Positions 16,941 through 25,477 are shown, counted from the stretch's first letter. The stretch is DNA of 64,000 nucleotides from Curtobacterium sp. MCSS17_007 (GCF_003234175.2 NZ_CP126257.1:124001-188000); one strand, 5' to 3'. Notes: a model not told the origin generated them from the letters alone. Numbers and translations: made by a program.

Positions 16941-18050
16941 ATGGGAACGGTGCTGCCGGGAGTGGTCGCGTTCGTCATCGGGACGGTCCTCGCCGTCGCG
17001 GCACTCGTCCCCTGGGCGGCGCTGCAGTACCGCCGACACGGCAGCCTGGGGTTCGGGCGGAGTCTGCTGGCCTTCGCGACACTCGTGTACTCCCTCGCCC
17101 TCGTGACGTACACGCTGCTGCCCCTGCCCGACGACGTCTCCACCCTCTGCCCCGGACCGTCCCCGCAGTTCGTGCCCTTCACGTTCCTGCAGGACATCGC
17201 GAAGGAGGGCGGTGTCTCGGGGCCCCGATCGCTCCTGTCGAACCCGGCTGCGGCGCAGGTCGTGTTCAACGTCATCCTGTTCATGCCGCTCGGTGCGCTC
17301 GTCCGCCACGCGGTCCTGCGACACCGGTGGTTCGCGGGCCTCCTGCTCGGCACCGCGGTCGGGTTCGGGGTCTCGCTGCTCATCGAGTGCACGCAGCTGA
17401 CCGGTGACTGGTTCCTGTACCCGTGCGCCTACCGCCTGTTCGACGTCGACGACCTGCTCGCGAACACCACCGGCGCGCTGCTCGGCACCATGGCCGCGCC
17501 GGTGATCACGCTGCTCGCCGGTTCCGACCGTCGGACGGATGCCGCTGTCCCTCGCCCGGTGACGTTCCTGCGCCGGGCGTTCGGCATGTTGGCGGACCTG
17601 CTCACGATCGTGTTCACCGGGGGGCTCCTGACCTCCGGCACCGTCGTCACGCTCGCCCTGCTCGGGGTGGACGAGCGCTCGCCCTTGGCCGTCGTCCTGC
17701 TGTCCGTCTGCGCGCTCGTTGCCCCGGTCGGGCAGCTGGTCGTCGTCCTCGCCACCGGACGCACGCTCGGCGAGCACGTCGTGCGAATCCGCCCCGTTCC
17801 CCGCCCCGCAGGGGGCCGACGCCTCGTCCGCTGGGCACTCGGCTCCGGCGGGTGGTCCTTCGCCAGCGCGGTCACGTTCCCGTTCTCCGGGGTCGTGGCG
17901 TTCGTCCTGGCCGTCGCCGCGGTCGTCGGACTCGTCGTCACGCGGGACCGCCGTGGTTTCGCGAACGCGGTCGCCCGGCTCGGCGTCGAGGATGACCGCG
18001 CCCCCGCCGTCGTGCCTGGTCGTGCGGCGCAGGAAGATCTGGTGGACTAG
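16941..18050 (+). CDS. VanZ-RDD membrane protein
   Basis: A 369-residue polytopic membrane protein with about eight membrane segments. The N-terminal half is VanZ-like: NVILFMPLGAL, LLIECTQL and FDVDDLLANTTGALLG are the family's signature stretches. The C-terminal half resembles an RDD domain, with a GHxxxxIRPV-like GEHVVRIRPVP motif. VanZ relatives are linked to teicoplanin resistance or cell-envelope functions, but most are uncharacterised. The start is leaderless (TAGTAT, 6 bases). It is followed at 5 bases by the SseB-like gene. Confidence 0.8.
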   Translation: MGTVLPGVVAFVIGTVLAVAALVPWAALQYRRHGSLGFGRSLLAFATLVYSLALVTYTLLPLPDDVSTLCPGPSPQFVPFTFLQDIAKEGGVSGPRSLLSNPAAAQVVFNVILFMPLGALVRHAVLRHRWFAGLLLGTAVGFGVSLLIECTQLTGDWFLYPCAYRLFDVDDLLANTTGALLGTMAAPVITLLAGSDRRTDAAVPRPVTFLRRAFGMLADLLTIVFTGGLLTSGTVVTLALLGVDERSPLAVVLLSVCALVAPVGQLVVVLATGRTLGEHVVRIRPVPRPAGGRRLVRWALGSGGWSFASAVTFPFSGVVAFVLAVAAVVGLVVTRDRRGFANAVARLGVEDDRAPAVVPGRAAQEDLVD

Positions 18051-18055
18051 GGGTG

Positions 18056-18439
18056 ATGGCAGACAAGGAACAGCGCTTCCGGAGCGAGCAGCTCGAGGAG
18101 GCCCTCGCGAAGCAGGACGTCGCCGCGGTCGCGTTCGCGCTGCGGAACGACATCGTGATCGTCCCCCGGCTCGTCACCGGCAAGAAGGACATGCAGGTCC
18201 GCGTGTTCGGCCGCGAGGGCTCGGACAAGCGCATCCTGCTGCTCTTCTCGTCGGCCGATGCCTACACGGCGATGGTGCCGGATGAGAAGATCCGGCAGGT
18301 CATGGTCTACGACGGTCCCCGGCTCGAGGAGTTCCTCGCGGCGCACCTCGACTCGCTCGAGGGCGTGTTCTTCGACATCGCGGGTCCGCACACCATGCAG
18401 GCGACCCCGTCGGACCTGCTGACGGCGCTCCGCGCGTAG
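18056..18439 (+). CDS. SseB-like protein
   Basis: A 127-residue soluble protein resembling the N-terminal domain of SseB (enhanced serine sensitivity) family proteins: LFSSADAYTAMVPD and the LEEFLAAHLDSLEGVFFDIAGP region fit that fold. ATG 18056 is chosen over the adjacent upstream GTG. It lies 5 bases after vanZ, so the two probably share a transcript. Function unknown. Confidence 0.6.
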   Translation: MADKEQRFRSEQLEEALAKQDVAAVAFALRNDIVIVPRLVTGKKDMQVRVFGREGSDKRILLLFSSADAYTAMVPDEKIRQVMVYDGPRLEEFLAAHLDSLEGVFFDIAGPHTMQATPSDLLTALRA

Positions 18440-18499
18440 GCGCTGCTGTCAGGCCGGTCGCACCGGTCGGTCTGGAGGCGCGGGTCACCACCGTCGTAC

Positions 18500-18593
18500 G
18501 GCTCGCGCTGTGCGCTCGTGCCCGTCCGAGCGCGGCTCGCGCTGGGCGCTCGTGCCGGTCAGCGCGTGGCCCGCACTGGCGCTCGTGCCCGTC
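18500..18593. repeat. three degenerate tandem repeats of about 34-38 bases
   Basis: Units at 18500-18526 and 18534-18560 share GGCTCGCGCTG followed by GCGCTCGTGCC. A shorter unit, 18573-18593, keeps CTGGCGCTCGTGCCCGTC. They lie between the SseB-like gene and the radA stop, in otherwise empty sequence. They could act at the 3' end of radA mRNA; purpose unknown. Confidence 0.7.
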
Positions 18594-19953
18594 AGAACGC
18601 TCGGTCGAGCTCGCGTTCCCGCACGGACTGCGTGAGCGAGAACGCGACGCGCAGGGCCTCGCGCAGGTGCTCGGCATCGGCGCCGAGGACGGTCGTGAAC
18701 CCGAGCCGCGAGGCCTCGTTGGCACGCTGCTTCGCCCCGGTCGCGGGACGGATCTCGCCGGCGAGGCTGATCTCGCCGACTGCCGCGAGGGTGTGCGGGT
18801 ACGGACGGTCACGCGCGGCACTCGCGAGGGCCAGTGCGATCGCGAGGTCGGCACCGGGCTCGGTGAGCTTCATCCCGCCGACCGTCGAGACGTAGACGTC
18901 CGCGTCGGACAGCTTCAGCCCGGCACGTCGTTCGAGCACGGCGAGCAACATCGCGACGCGCGACGAGTCGACGCCGTTGACGACCCGACGGGGTTGCGGC
19001 GCCGAGCTCGGGACGACGAGCGCCTGCACCTCGACCGGGAGTGCACGGCGACCCTCGAGCGCCACCGTCACGCACGTACCGGACACCGGGGTGCCGTTCC
19101 GTGACATGAAGAGGCCGCTGGGGTCCGGGACCTCGTGGATGCCGTCACCGGCCATGTCGAAGCAGCCGACCTCGTCGGTCGGACCGAAGCGGTTCTTGAG
19201 GGCGCGGACGAAGCGCAGTGCTGTCTGCCGGTCGCCCTCGAAGTGGCACACGACGTCGACCAGGTGCTCGAGCAGTCGGGGGCCCGCTATCGTGCCGTCC
19301 TTCGTGACGTGTCCGACGATGAGGACCGGGAGCGACCGCTCCTTCGCCACCCGGATCAAGGTTGAGGCGACCTCGCGCACCTGTGACGTCCCACCGGCGA
19401 TGCCGTCGACCGTGCTCGAGGAGATCGTCTGCACGGAGTCGGCGATCACCAGGTCGGGCTGCACCTGGTCGATCTGACCGAGGATGACGCCGAGGTCGAC
19501 CTCGCTCGCCAGGTAGAGCTGGTCGTGCATGGCGTTCGTGCGCTCGGCGCGGAGCCGGACCTGGTCGACGGACTCCTCGGCGCTGACGTAGAGGACACGC
19601 TTGCCCGTCGCCGCCGCACGCGAGGCCACCTCGAGCAGCAGGGTCGACTTGCCCACGCCCGGCTCACCGGACAGGAGCACGGCGGCTCCGGGCACGATGC
19701 CACCGCCGAGCACACGGTCGAACTCGCCGATCCCGGTGTTCCACCGCTGGACCGCGGTGCCGCGGGCCTCGGTGATCGGCCGGGCGACCCGGCCACCGGC
19801 GACGGAGACCGCCGCAGTACCGCGCGAGCTCGCTGCCGCAGCCGTCGTGTCCTCGACCGTGCCCCACGCCTGGCACTCGCCGCAGCGGCCGACCCACTTG
19901 ATGCTGGTCCACCCGCACTCCGTGCAGCGGTAGAGGGACTGGGTGCGCGCCAT
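18592..19953 (-). CDS. radA: DNA repair protein RadA
   Basis: Recombination ATPase/helicase that promotes branch migration of RecA-made joints. The 453 residues match the family. An N-terminal four-cysteine zinc finger (YRCTECGW...GRCGECQAW), Walker A GEPGVGKST, the RadA-specific KNRFG motif and a C-terminal Lon-protease-like domain are all present. A TAGCCT box (complement of 19960-19965) ends 6 bases before the ATG, so the mRNA is probably leaderless. Confidence 0.96.
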   Translation of the reverse strand: MARTQSLYRCTECGWTSIKWVGRCGECQAWGTVEDTTAAAASSRGTAAVSVAGGRVARPITEARGTAVQRWNTGIGEFDRVLGGGIVPGAAVLLSGEPGVGKSTLLLEVASRAAATGKRVLYVSAEESVDQVRLRAERTNAMHDQLYLASEVDLGVILGQIDQVQPDLVIADSVQTISSSTVDGIAGGTSQVREVASTLIRVAKERSLPVLIVGHVTKDGTIAGPRLLEHLVDVVCHFEGDRQTALRFVRALKNRFGPTDEVGCFDMAGDGIHEVPDPSGLFMSRNGTPVSGTCVTVALEGRRALPVEVQALVVPSSAPQPRRVVNGVDSSRVAMLLAVLERRAGLKLSDADVYVSTVGGMKLTEPGADLAIALALASAARDRPYPHTLAAVGEISLAGEIRPATGAKQRANEASRLGFTTVLGADAEHLREALRVAFSLTQSVRERELDRAF

Positions 19954-19962
19954 GGCTCGAGG

Positions 19963-20982
19963 CTAGGCCGCTCCGCCGACATCACCGGACCGCGGCTCAC
20001 GCTCATCGTCCTGGTCGTGTTCGCGGGCTCGGTCGTGCTCGCGTGCACGATCCCGTTCGTTCGGCAACGGGATGCCGCCCGTCATCCGCTGTCGCAGGCG
20101 CTCCACGCGACCCGGGCGCTCGCCGTGGTCGAGTTCGGCAGCGTGCTCGGTGTCCTGTTCGGCACGGGCGCTCGCGACCGCTCCGGCCTCGCGCCCGAGG
20201 TCCTCGGCCTCACGCGCTGACAGGTAGTGCCGGATCGCCGCGACGGAGTCGACCCGGGCGTCCACCGCGGGCTCGAACGCACTCGCCCAGATCTCGTAGC
20301 CGCGGTCGTTCGGGTGGAACAGGTCGCCGTAGCTGTTGAAGAACGTCCGACGAAGGCCGACCCGCTTCGTGATGACGTGCAGTGGCGCCACCGTCAGGCC
20401 GAGCTCGTCGGCGATCCGGTGCACGATCTCGTTCGCCACCGCCACCCTGCGCTCCCGGTCCGGCACGAACATGCACGGCAGCTCGGCGACGATGGCGTGT
20501 GACGGCACCGCGCTGTAGATCTCACGGATGTTCCGCTCGAACTTGTCCGGGTGGAAGTCGGCGATGTCGTTCGCCCCGATCGACACCGTGCAGACGTCGG
20601 GCGTGTAGTTGCGCAGCTTCGGGAGTTGATCCTTCTTCGCACCCCAGGTCGTCGCACCGGACACGCTGAGGTTCACGACGCGGACGGACATGCGGGACCG
20701 GTGCCGGATGCGGCGGGCGAGGAGTCCGACGTACCCGCGCCCCGGAGCGGTCGCGCCGACGCCCTGTGCCGCTGAGTCGCCGATCGCCAGGTAGGTGAGC
20801 TGCCCCTCGTGCTGCAGGCGCTCCCGCCACCAGTCGGCGTGCACGGGGAGCATGTCGACCACCCGCTGGGACGCGGCGCGTTGGCCCCGGATCCCCGCGC
20901 GAGCTCCGAAGGCGCCGCCACCCACCACGGCGAGGCCGCCGATGACGGACGTGAGCAGGGCGACGAGGGTGCGGGTCTTCAT
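19963..20982 (-). CDS. secreted or membrane-anchored SGNH hydrolase
   Basis: A 339-residue GDSL/SGNH esterase. An N-terminal hydrophobic segment (TLVALLTSVIGGLAVVGGGAFG) is a signal peptide or anchor. Block I is AIGDSAAQGVG with the nucleophile Ser. Block II/III are SGATTWG and SIGANDIADF. The catalytic Asp-x-x-His is in DLFHPNDRGYEIW. The C-terminal 60 residues are a charged, Arg/Asp/Glu-rich tail with repeated DRAREH units. TACGGT lies 7 bases before the ATG. Substrate unknown. It ends 9 bases before radA on the same strand. Confidence 0.8.
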   Translation of the reverse strand: MKTRTLVALLTSVIGGLAVVGGGAFGARAGIRGQRAASQRVVDMLPVHADWWRERLQHEGQLTYLAIGDSAAQGVGATAPGRGYVGLLARRIRHRSRMSVRVVNLSVSGATTWGAKKDQLPKLRNYTPDVCTVSIGANDIADFHPDKFERNIREIYSAVPSHAIVAELPCMFVPDRERRVAVANEIVHRIADELGLTVAPLHVITKRVGLRRTFFNSYGDLFHPNDRGYEIWASAFEPAVDARVDSVAAIRHYLSAREAEDLGREAGAVASARAEQDTEHAAELDHGERPGRVERLRQRMTGGIPLPNERDRAREHDRAREHDQDDEREPRSGDVGGAA

Positions 20983-21122
20983 GCCGGAGACCGTACGCGG
21001 GCCGGCTCGTCGGGGACTCTGTTGTGCCTGGTCGGTGGAGAGGAGCGCGGACAGCACCGCCTGTGGAGGGGAGCCGAGGGCGGTGGTCAGGAGCGCCTCC
21101 CGGATCGTGTAAACTCGATCCC

Positions 21123-21212
21123 GGTACCGTGTCCGAGCGGCCTAAGGAGCATGTCTCGAAAACATGTGTGGGGGCAACTCCACCGTGGGTTCAAATCCCA
21201 CCGGTACCGCCA
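21123..21212 (+). tRNA. tRNA-Ser (anticodon CGA)
   Basis: Acceptor arms GGTACCG (21123) and CGGTACC (21202) pair perfectly. The anticodon loop CTCGAAA is closed by CATGT/ACATG, giving anticodon CGA for UCG codons. A long variable arm (TGTGGGGGCAACTCCAC) is typical of tRNA-Ser. The T loop GGTTCAAATCC is present, and the 3' CCA is encoded (21210-21212). tRNA-Ser genes are common insertion targets, and the region after this one is mosaic. Confidence 0.96.
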
Positions 21213-21215
21213 CAG

Positions 21216-21241
21216 AAAACCCCCGTTCACGCGGGGGTTTT
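21216..21241 (+). terminator. terminator of tRNA-Ser
   Basis: AAAACCCCCG pairs with CGGGGGTTTT around a 6-base loop, ending in four T: a classic intrinsic terminator directly after the tRNA. Confidence 0.85.
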
Positions 21242-21628
21242 CGTGTTTTCTGAAGCGGCTATGGTGCATCTTTGGTGCAGATCTTCCGCCGGGCGCCCCG
21301 TGCGGAGACGCCGCTTGCTTGAACGCATGCAGGATCGGAGGTCGTCCGATCTCGGCACCCCTGTTCCGCGATCCTCGTGAACGCTCCCGCCCGCCGGGCC
21401 CGTGCTGAGAGTCCGAGCCACCCGCATCAACACACGGCTGCTCCGCGTACAGGTCGGTCGACGTCTTCGTCCCATAGCTTCTTGCGTCGTCGACCGGACC
21501 TCGTGTCGTCGCAGGTCGGACGTGTCGTTCTCTCTCACCCCCCCGTAGTGGGGAGGGCATAGCTGGCGGTAGAAATGTCAGTCCGCTCGGGAAGGCGCGA
21601 GGGGCGTGACTTCACCGAGGGGAGAACG
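21242..21628. other. no credible gene; possible integration scar
   Basis: About 390 bases after the tRNA terminator hold no convincing gene. At 21261-21282 the 8-mer TGGTGCA occurs twice in quick succession (ATGGTGCATCTTTGGTGCAG), as at arm-type or core sites near recombined tRNA ends. I see no second copy of the tRNA 3' end within the window, so att sites remain unproven. The very end carries GAGGGGAG, the likely ribosome-binding site of the next gene. Confidence 0.35.
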
Positions 21629-22570
21629 TTGACCAATCCATTTCTTGACATTCAGGAAGGTGGGTCCGCGGCATCACCAGGCGAAGCGAGCCGCCGATCC
21701 GTGCTTCTCCTGGCTGCGGTGGCGGCGCTCGGCGCCTCAGTCGGCACGCTCTCTGACCGGGCGTACGCGGCAGACGGCTTCATGCCCCTGCGGCCGGAAC
21801 CTTCCTCGCCGCAGGAAGCGCGCATCGCAGCGTCCAGGGCATGGGGCGAGTACGCGAACGGACGTATCCCCCCGGAAGCCATGAGCTTCGCAGGAGTGTC
21901 GTACCTCGGGTACGGCGATCAGTATCTGCGGTCAGATGCGCTCGTTTCATACCAAGCCCTGAACAATGCGTTCCAAGAAGCGTTCGGGAAGCCGCTCGTG
22001 ATCGGGGAGGCCTACCGTTCCTACGAGCGGCAAGAAGTGGCTTACGCCAAGTACCTGGCAGGCGGACCTGAGGCGGCGGTGCCTGGGACGTCCATCCACG
22101 GATGGGCTCTCGCCATCGACTTCGGCAGCCGCGTCGACAGCTACGGCACGCCCGAGAAAGCATGGATGAACTCCACTGGTCCGGCCTTTGGTTGGCAGCC
22201 GAGGGGTGACACCTTCAGGAAGCCCGAAGCCTGGCACTTCGAATACGACGAGTCGTACGTGCCCGTCCCACAGCCCGAACCCGAACCCACACCGATTCCG
22301 GAAGAGATCCTCACTGACATGAAGCTCATCACACGCAATGGCAGCTACTGGCTCATCGGCGAGTTCACCTCGCAACTGATCGACGCCACATTCCTCGCGG
22401 AGTTGAAGTCGCGTTTCGGCGTCTCCGCGAACCTGGGCACGCTCGTCGCCGCCCTGAAGAAGCAGTACGGCGAGCCGATTGAGTTCACCGGAGGAGATAG
22501 CGTCGAGGTGCTGACGCGCGTCGCGAACTACAACCGCCTCGAGTTGATCGCGCGTATCCAAGGGAAGTAA
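21629..22570 (+). CDS. secreted VanY-type D,D-carboxypeptidase
   Basis: A 313-residue M15B peptidase that would cut the D-Ala-D-Ala end of peptidoglycan stems outside the cell. The zinc site is intact: GTSIHGWALAIDFG (His and Asp) and AWHFEY (His), with GEAYRSYERQ before them. The N-terminus has SRRS and a hydrophobic stretch ending SDRAYAAD, a possible Tat signal peptide. About 80 C-terminal residues after a Pro/Glu linker are of unknown fold. TTG 21629 is chosen because GAGGGGAG precedes it; ATG 21575 would add 18 residues. Codon use is less GC-extreme than the neighbours, which suggests transfer. Confidence 0.75.
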   Translation: MTNPFLDIQEGGSAASPGEASRRSVLLLAAVAALGASVGTLSDRAYAADGFMPLRPEPSSPQEARIAASRAWGEYANGRIPPEAMSFAGVSYLGYGDQYLRSDALVSYQALNNAFQEAFGKPLVIGEAYRSYERQEVAYAKYLAGGPEAAVPGTSIHGWALAIDFGSRVDSYGTPEKAWMNSTGPAFGWQPRGDTFRKPEAWHFEYDESYVPVPQPEPEPTPIPEEILTDMKLITRNGSYWLIGEFTSQLIDATFLAELKSRFGVSANLGTLVAALKKQYGEPIEFTGGDSVEVLTRVANYNRLELIARIQGK

Positions 22571-22592
22571 TCGGCCGCGCGGTCGAGACGAG

Positions 22593-22628
22593 GACCCCCA
22601 CCAGGATCGGCGAATGTTGGTGGGGGTC
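22593..22628 (+). terminator. intrinsic terminator after the VanY-type gene
   Basis: GACCCCCACCA (22593-22603) pairs with TGGTGGGGGTC (22618-22628), then TT. The arms are perfect over 11 bases. Confidence 0.75.
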
Positions 22629-22629
22629 T

Positions 22630-23110
22630 TGCCGTCGGGCGGGCCAGAGCGGCCGGCAGGTCACCGGCGGGCATCTCGGCGATCGCGGCGACGATCGGGT
22701 CCGTCAGTGGAGCTAACTCGATGGCTCCGCCCAGGACCACGCCGAGCCGCCGGATGCTGTGCGCCTCCCGTCGGGCTCGTGCCCGTCGACCGGGTCGCGC
22801 CAGTGGTACCAGTCGTGCTCCGGGTAGGTGCGGGAACGGAGTGCCGCGGGAACCACGGGCGCTGGTCGCTGGTGTGGTCGAGAACGAAGGCCATGACGAA
22901 CCGCATGCCCCCGGCGGTACACCTTGGCGAGCAGGGCGTCGAGCTCGTCCATTGTTCCGAAGCGCGGGTCGATGTCCTCGTGGTCGGACACGTTGTGGCC
23001 GTCGTCGGCCTGCGCGGAGCGGTGGACGGGGGAGAGGCAGGCGACGTCGACGCAAGGTCCACGATGTGGTCGAGGCGCTTCCGCAACCCAGCGAGGTCGC
23101 CGACCTATCG
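22630..23110 (-). pseudogene. GH13 alpha-glucosidase fragment, frameshifted
   Basis: Read on the minus strand from 23,110, successive frames give GDLAGLRKRLDHIVD, then WLSPVHRS-like LSPVHRSAQADDGHNVSD, then HEDIDPRFGTMDELDALLAKVYRRG, then MRFVMAFVLDHTSDQRPWF, then DWYHWRDPVDGHEP. This is the N-terminal part of a GH13 oligo-1,6-glucosidase/alpha-glucosidase, broken by several frameshifts and lacking its start, active site and C-terminus. Nearer the end (about 22,750-22,635) a different fragment reads IELAPLTDPIVAAIAEMPAGDL, apparently from an unrelated protein. No function remains. Confidence 0.75.
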
Positions 23111-23439
23111 CGGTGCTCATCGCAACTGCCGCCGCCGGCGACGCTGCGGGGCGGAGCACCTTCCTGCAGTCACGTCCGATGCAGTGGCTCGGCGACACAT
23201 CGTTCGGGTTCTGCCTCTGCCAAGGCGTCGTGATCTTCTGGGTCCGGCAGATGATGCACAACGCCACGTTCACCACTCCGGTGGCGTTGCTCTACATCGT
23301 CGGGTTCTTCGGTCTGACGCTCCTCGGCGGGTGGGCGCTCTACTCGTTGGTGAAGAAGCCGATGATGGACCGCTTCGCCAGACCACGCCGGAAGGTGGCA
23401 GCGGTTCCCGAACCGGTCGCCGCGACCCCCACCATGTGA
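23110..23439 (+). pseudogene. acyltransferase-3 family C-terminal fragment
   Basis: The last 105 codons encode a typical acyltransferase-3 (OafA-like) C-terminus: GRSTFLQSRPMQWLGDTSFGF, two membrane segments (VVIFWVRQMM and LYIVGFFGLTLLGGWALYSLV) and the final VKKPMMDRF. Normal family members have about 350 residues and ten membrane segments, so the N-terminal two thirds are missing. Upstream the open frame runs into the antisense of the GH13 fragment, marking a rearrangement junction near 23,105. It is followed by a strong terminator. Confidence 0.7.
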
Positions 23440-23450
23440 GGCACAGTACG

Positions 23451-23485
23451 CAGAAGGCCCGACCGGAAACCGGTCGGGCCTTCTG
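23451..23485. terminator. bidirectional terminator
   Basis: CAGAAGGCCCGACCGG and CCGGTCGGGCCTTCTG form a perfect 16-base stem with an AAA loop, between two convergent genes. Confidence 0.85.
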
Positions 23486-23493
23486 CTGTCTTG

Positions 23494-24234
23494 TCAGTTG
23501 GTGGAGGGCATGAAGCTGGTGACCCGTTCCTCGATACCTCTGCCGAGGAGCTCGAGCGCCCCGGCCGCGGCGGAGCCCGCATCCGGTGTGTACATCAGCA
23601 CCCGGTGACCGGAGTCGTCGGGTGGTGTGAGCACTTCGAAGTTCAGGTCGAACTCGCCGACCTCCGGGTGCCGGAAGGATTTCACGTCGGAGACACAGTT
23701 CTCCACCGGGTGCTTCGCCCACAGCTTCCCGAAATCGGGACTCTTCACCGTCAGCTCGCCGACGAGCGCAGTCAGCTCGGCGTCCTCCGGGTTCTTCCCC
23801 CCGAGCACCCGAAGCGACGACACCGCACGGACCGCTTCCTCCTGCCACCGGGTGTAGAGCTCCCGAGTGTGAGCGTCGAGGAACAGCATCCGCGTCATGT
23901 TCGGGCGGGCGTTCGTCCGTTCGGGACTGTCGAAGTCCAGGTGGCCGGCCACCAGGCAATGACCGAGCGCGTTCCAGTACTTGAACCCGGCCCCCGCCGT
24001 CGAACCCAGCGGCGTTCCGGTGGGCACTGCGTACTGCCAGCCTGAAGCGTCGGTGCGGACGTCGTACCCGTTCTTCGCCGCTCGCGCGACGTCGAAGCCG
24101 GTGAAGTGCAGCTCGACCGTCTCCTCTGTCGGGCTGGCTTCGGTGGCCTGCGCTGCGCCTGCCCCCACAATCCTGGCTGCGATGATTCCGGCTGCAGCCA
24201 GAGCGATCATCGGCCGTCGGTACTTGAACATCAT
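23494..24234 (-). CDS. chimeric secreted protein with MmyB-type ligand-binding domain
   Basis: A 246-residue protein. The first 30 residues are a signal peptide (PMIALAAAGIIAARIVGAGAAQA), followed by about 55 residues like the start of a secreted protein (VELHFTGFDVARAAKNGYDVR). From about residue 90 the sequence becomes the ligand-binding domain of XRE/MmyB-type regulators: NALGHCLVAGHLDFDSPERT, RPNMTRMLFLDAHTRELYT, LTALVGELTVKSPDFGKLW, and FRHPEVGEFDLNFEVLTPPDD. That domain is normally cytoplasmic behind a helix-turn-helix, which is absent. It may be a fusion left by a deletion. ATG 24234 fits the AGGTGAG ribosome-binding site. Confidence 0.65.
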   Translation of the reverse strand: MMFKYRRPMIALAAAGIIAARIVGAGAAQATEASPTEETVELHFTGFDVARAAKNGYDVRTDASGWQYAVPTGTPLGSTAGAGFKYWNALGHCLVAGHLDFDSPERTNARPNMTRMLFLDAHTRELYTRWQEEAVRAVSSLRVLGGKNPEDAELTALVGELTVKSPDFGKLWAKHPVENCVSDVKSFRHPEVGEFDLNFEVLTPPDDSGHRVLMYTPDAGSAAAGALELLGRGIEERVTSFMPSTN

Positions 24235-24591
24235 CGTTCTCACCTATCTCCCTGCCTGCTCCCCCTTGCAGCAGGCCCCGCCAGCACGCTAGACCGGGCC
24301 GACGGGGATGTCTGTGGGCTCTCATGTGGCCCCTTCGGGGTACACGCTGGATCAGCGTCCCCGATCCCGACGGGGCGGCCGTCTTCTCCTTCCCGTGGTG
24401 CAGGATCTACCTCTGGCCCGGCGGCGGAGCCGGTGTCCCGATGCGATCTTCGACGGCGGTGGAAGACCTCTGGTGAGAGGGCGCCGGCACAGCCGCGAAC
24501 CCGGCTCGTCATCCGCTGCGGGTCCCCGAGAAGGCCGACTGGTGCGGCGCCCGGGCAGACGACAGTCTTTCCGTGTGCACACGGGTCGACG
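24235..24591 (+). other. mostly non-coding; possible 50-residue frame
   Basis: About 350 bases with no recognised gene. The one protein-like frame is 24324-24476 (ATG to TGA, 50 codons). It starts MWPLRGTRWISVPDPDGAAV and contains FSFPWCRIYLWPGG, with six aromatic Trp/Phe residues. It has no ribosome-binding site and no -10 box, so it is probably a relic of a lost gene. Confidence 0.3.
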
Positions 24592-24942
24592 GTGAACTCG
24601 CGAAGGGGCCAGACGGCCGCCGCTCCGTGGCAGGACGTGACCTTCGGTCTCCTGAACCTCGTGGTGGTCGTCACGGCGGTCATCGTCTGGTTCCTCTACC
24701 AGTTCACGCTGATGGTCTACACGCCCTGCGGAGGAGCGGGGACGTGTTCGCAGGCCGTCCAACAGGGGATCTACGTCAGCTTCGTCCTCGCGGAGAGTTC
24801 GAGCATCGTGCTGCCGCTGTGGGGTGGACTCGCCCGTCGCAGGAAGGGCCTGAGCTTCTGGTGGCTGCCACTCGTCGCGATCGTCTCGATCGTCACGGTG
24901 CTGGTGCTGTCCTGGCCGCTCAACCAGTGGGCGGCGTCCTGA
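24592..24942 (+). CDS. small three-segment membrane protein
   Basis: Possible 116-residue protein from GTG 24592 with three hydrophobic segments (LLNLVVVVTAVIVWFLYQFTL, GIYVSFVLAESSSIVLPLW and WWLPLVAIVSIVTVLVLSW). A short Cys-Gly loop (YTPCGGAGTCS) lies between the first two. There is no clear ribosome-binding site or -10 box. It may be the remnant of a longer gene in this decayed stretch. No family recognised. Confidence 0.45.
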   Translation: MNSRRGQTAAAPWQDVTFGLLNLVVVVTAVIVWFLYQFTLMVYTPCGGAGTCSQAVQQGIYVSFVLAESSSIVLPLWGGLARRRKGLSFWWLPLVAIVSIVTVLVLSWPLNQWAAS

Positions 24943-25026
24943 TCCGGTTCGAGGCGGGCGGCAGGATCCGCACCGGTCTCCGCATTGACTCGTGCCGTTC
25001 CAGCGGTGGCGTCGACCGGAAGGGGC

Positions 25027-25423
25027 TCAAGCGGAAGCGGCCCCCTTCCGCCGCCCCCGTCCCGCCGAGCGCGGCGGGTGCTGCCGCAGGTGACCGCTGA
25101 TCCGCCCCAGGACATCGGCGAGCTGCGCTGCATCGTCGTCGGGCGACGGCCCCCGCGTGACGGGTCCGCGCTGTTCGAGCACCTGCGCCTGGTAGGTCAG
25201 CCCGCTGCGGCTGTACACGACCCCGTCCGCCAGGTCGGTCATCCGGAGCCGCCCGTCCGGCGCATCGCCCAGCCGGGCCAGCAGTTGGAACTGCACGTAA
25301 CTGAGCTCGTCGGCGTCCCGGAGCTGCTGCTCGACCGCTGGACGCAGCAGGGTCGCCACCTCGGTGAACGACAGGTAGGCGCCGAGCTGCGTCCCGGTGA
25401 GTGCCGACGGGGGGAGGGGTCAT
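25027..25423 (-). pseudogene. MarR-family regulator, frameshifted and internally deleted
   Basis: The main frame reads LTGTQLGAYLSFTEVATLLR, then DLSYVQ-like ELSYVQFQLLARLGDAPDG, RMTDLADGVVYSRSGLTYQAQ and VTRGPSPDDD, a typical MarR winged helix. It then jumps to AAQLADVLGRISGHLRQ, the final helix, so the wing and about 40 dimer-helix residues are missing. The only good start (ATG 25421-25423) is one base out of frame, across a run of six C at about 25,410. The protein is probably dead unless the C-run is a sequencing error. Its operators and target gene are intact. Confidence 0.75.
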
Positions 25424-25440
25424 GGACCGATCCTCCCTGT

Positions 25441-25458
25441 TGCTTCGAATTCAAAGCA
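25441..25458. promoter_or_regulatory. MarR-type operator, copy 1
   Basis: TGCTTCGAATTCAAAGCA is an imperfect palindrome. The same core, GCTTCGAATTxxAAGC, recurs 37 bases downstream. It lies between the marR relic and the divergent oxidoreductase gene. Confidence 0.65.
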
Positions 25459-25477
25459 GGTGTATGGTCGCATTATC

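Noticed and set aside
18500..18593. Repeats considered as a CRISPR array
   Set aside because: Only three degenerate units with short, unequal gaps and no cas genes.
21087..21560. Minus-strand open frame over tRNA-Ser
   Set aside because: Antisense of a tRNA; its WDLNPRW stretch is a known artefact of such frames.
23494..24234. Considered an ordinary XRE regulator
   Set aside because: No helix-turn-helix is present upstream in any frame, and the N-terminus is a signal peptide.
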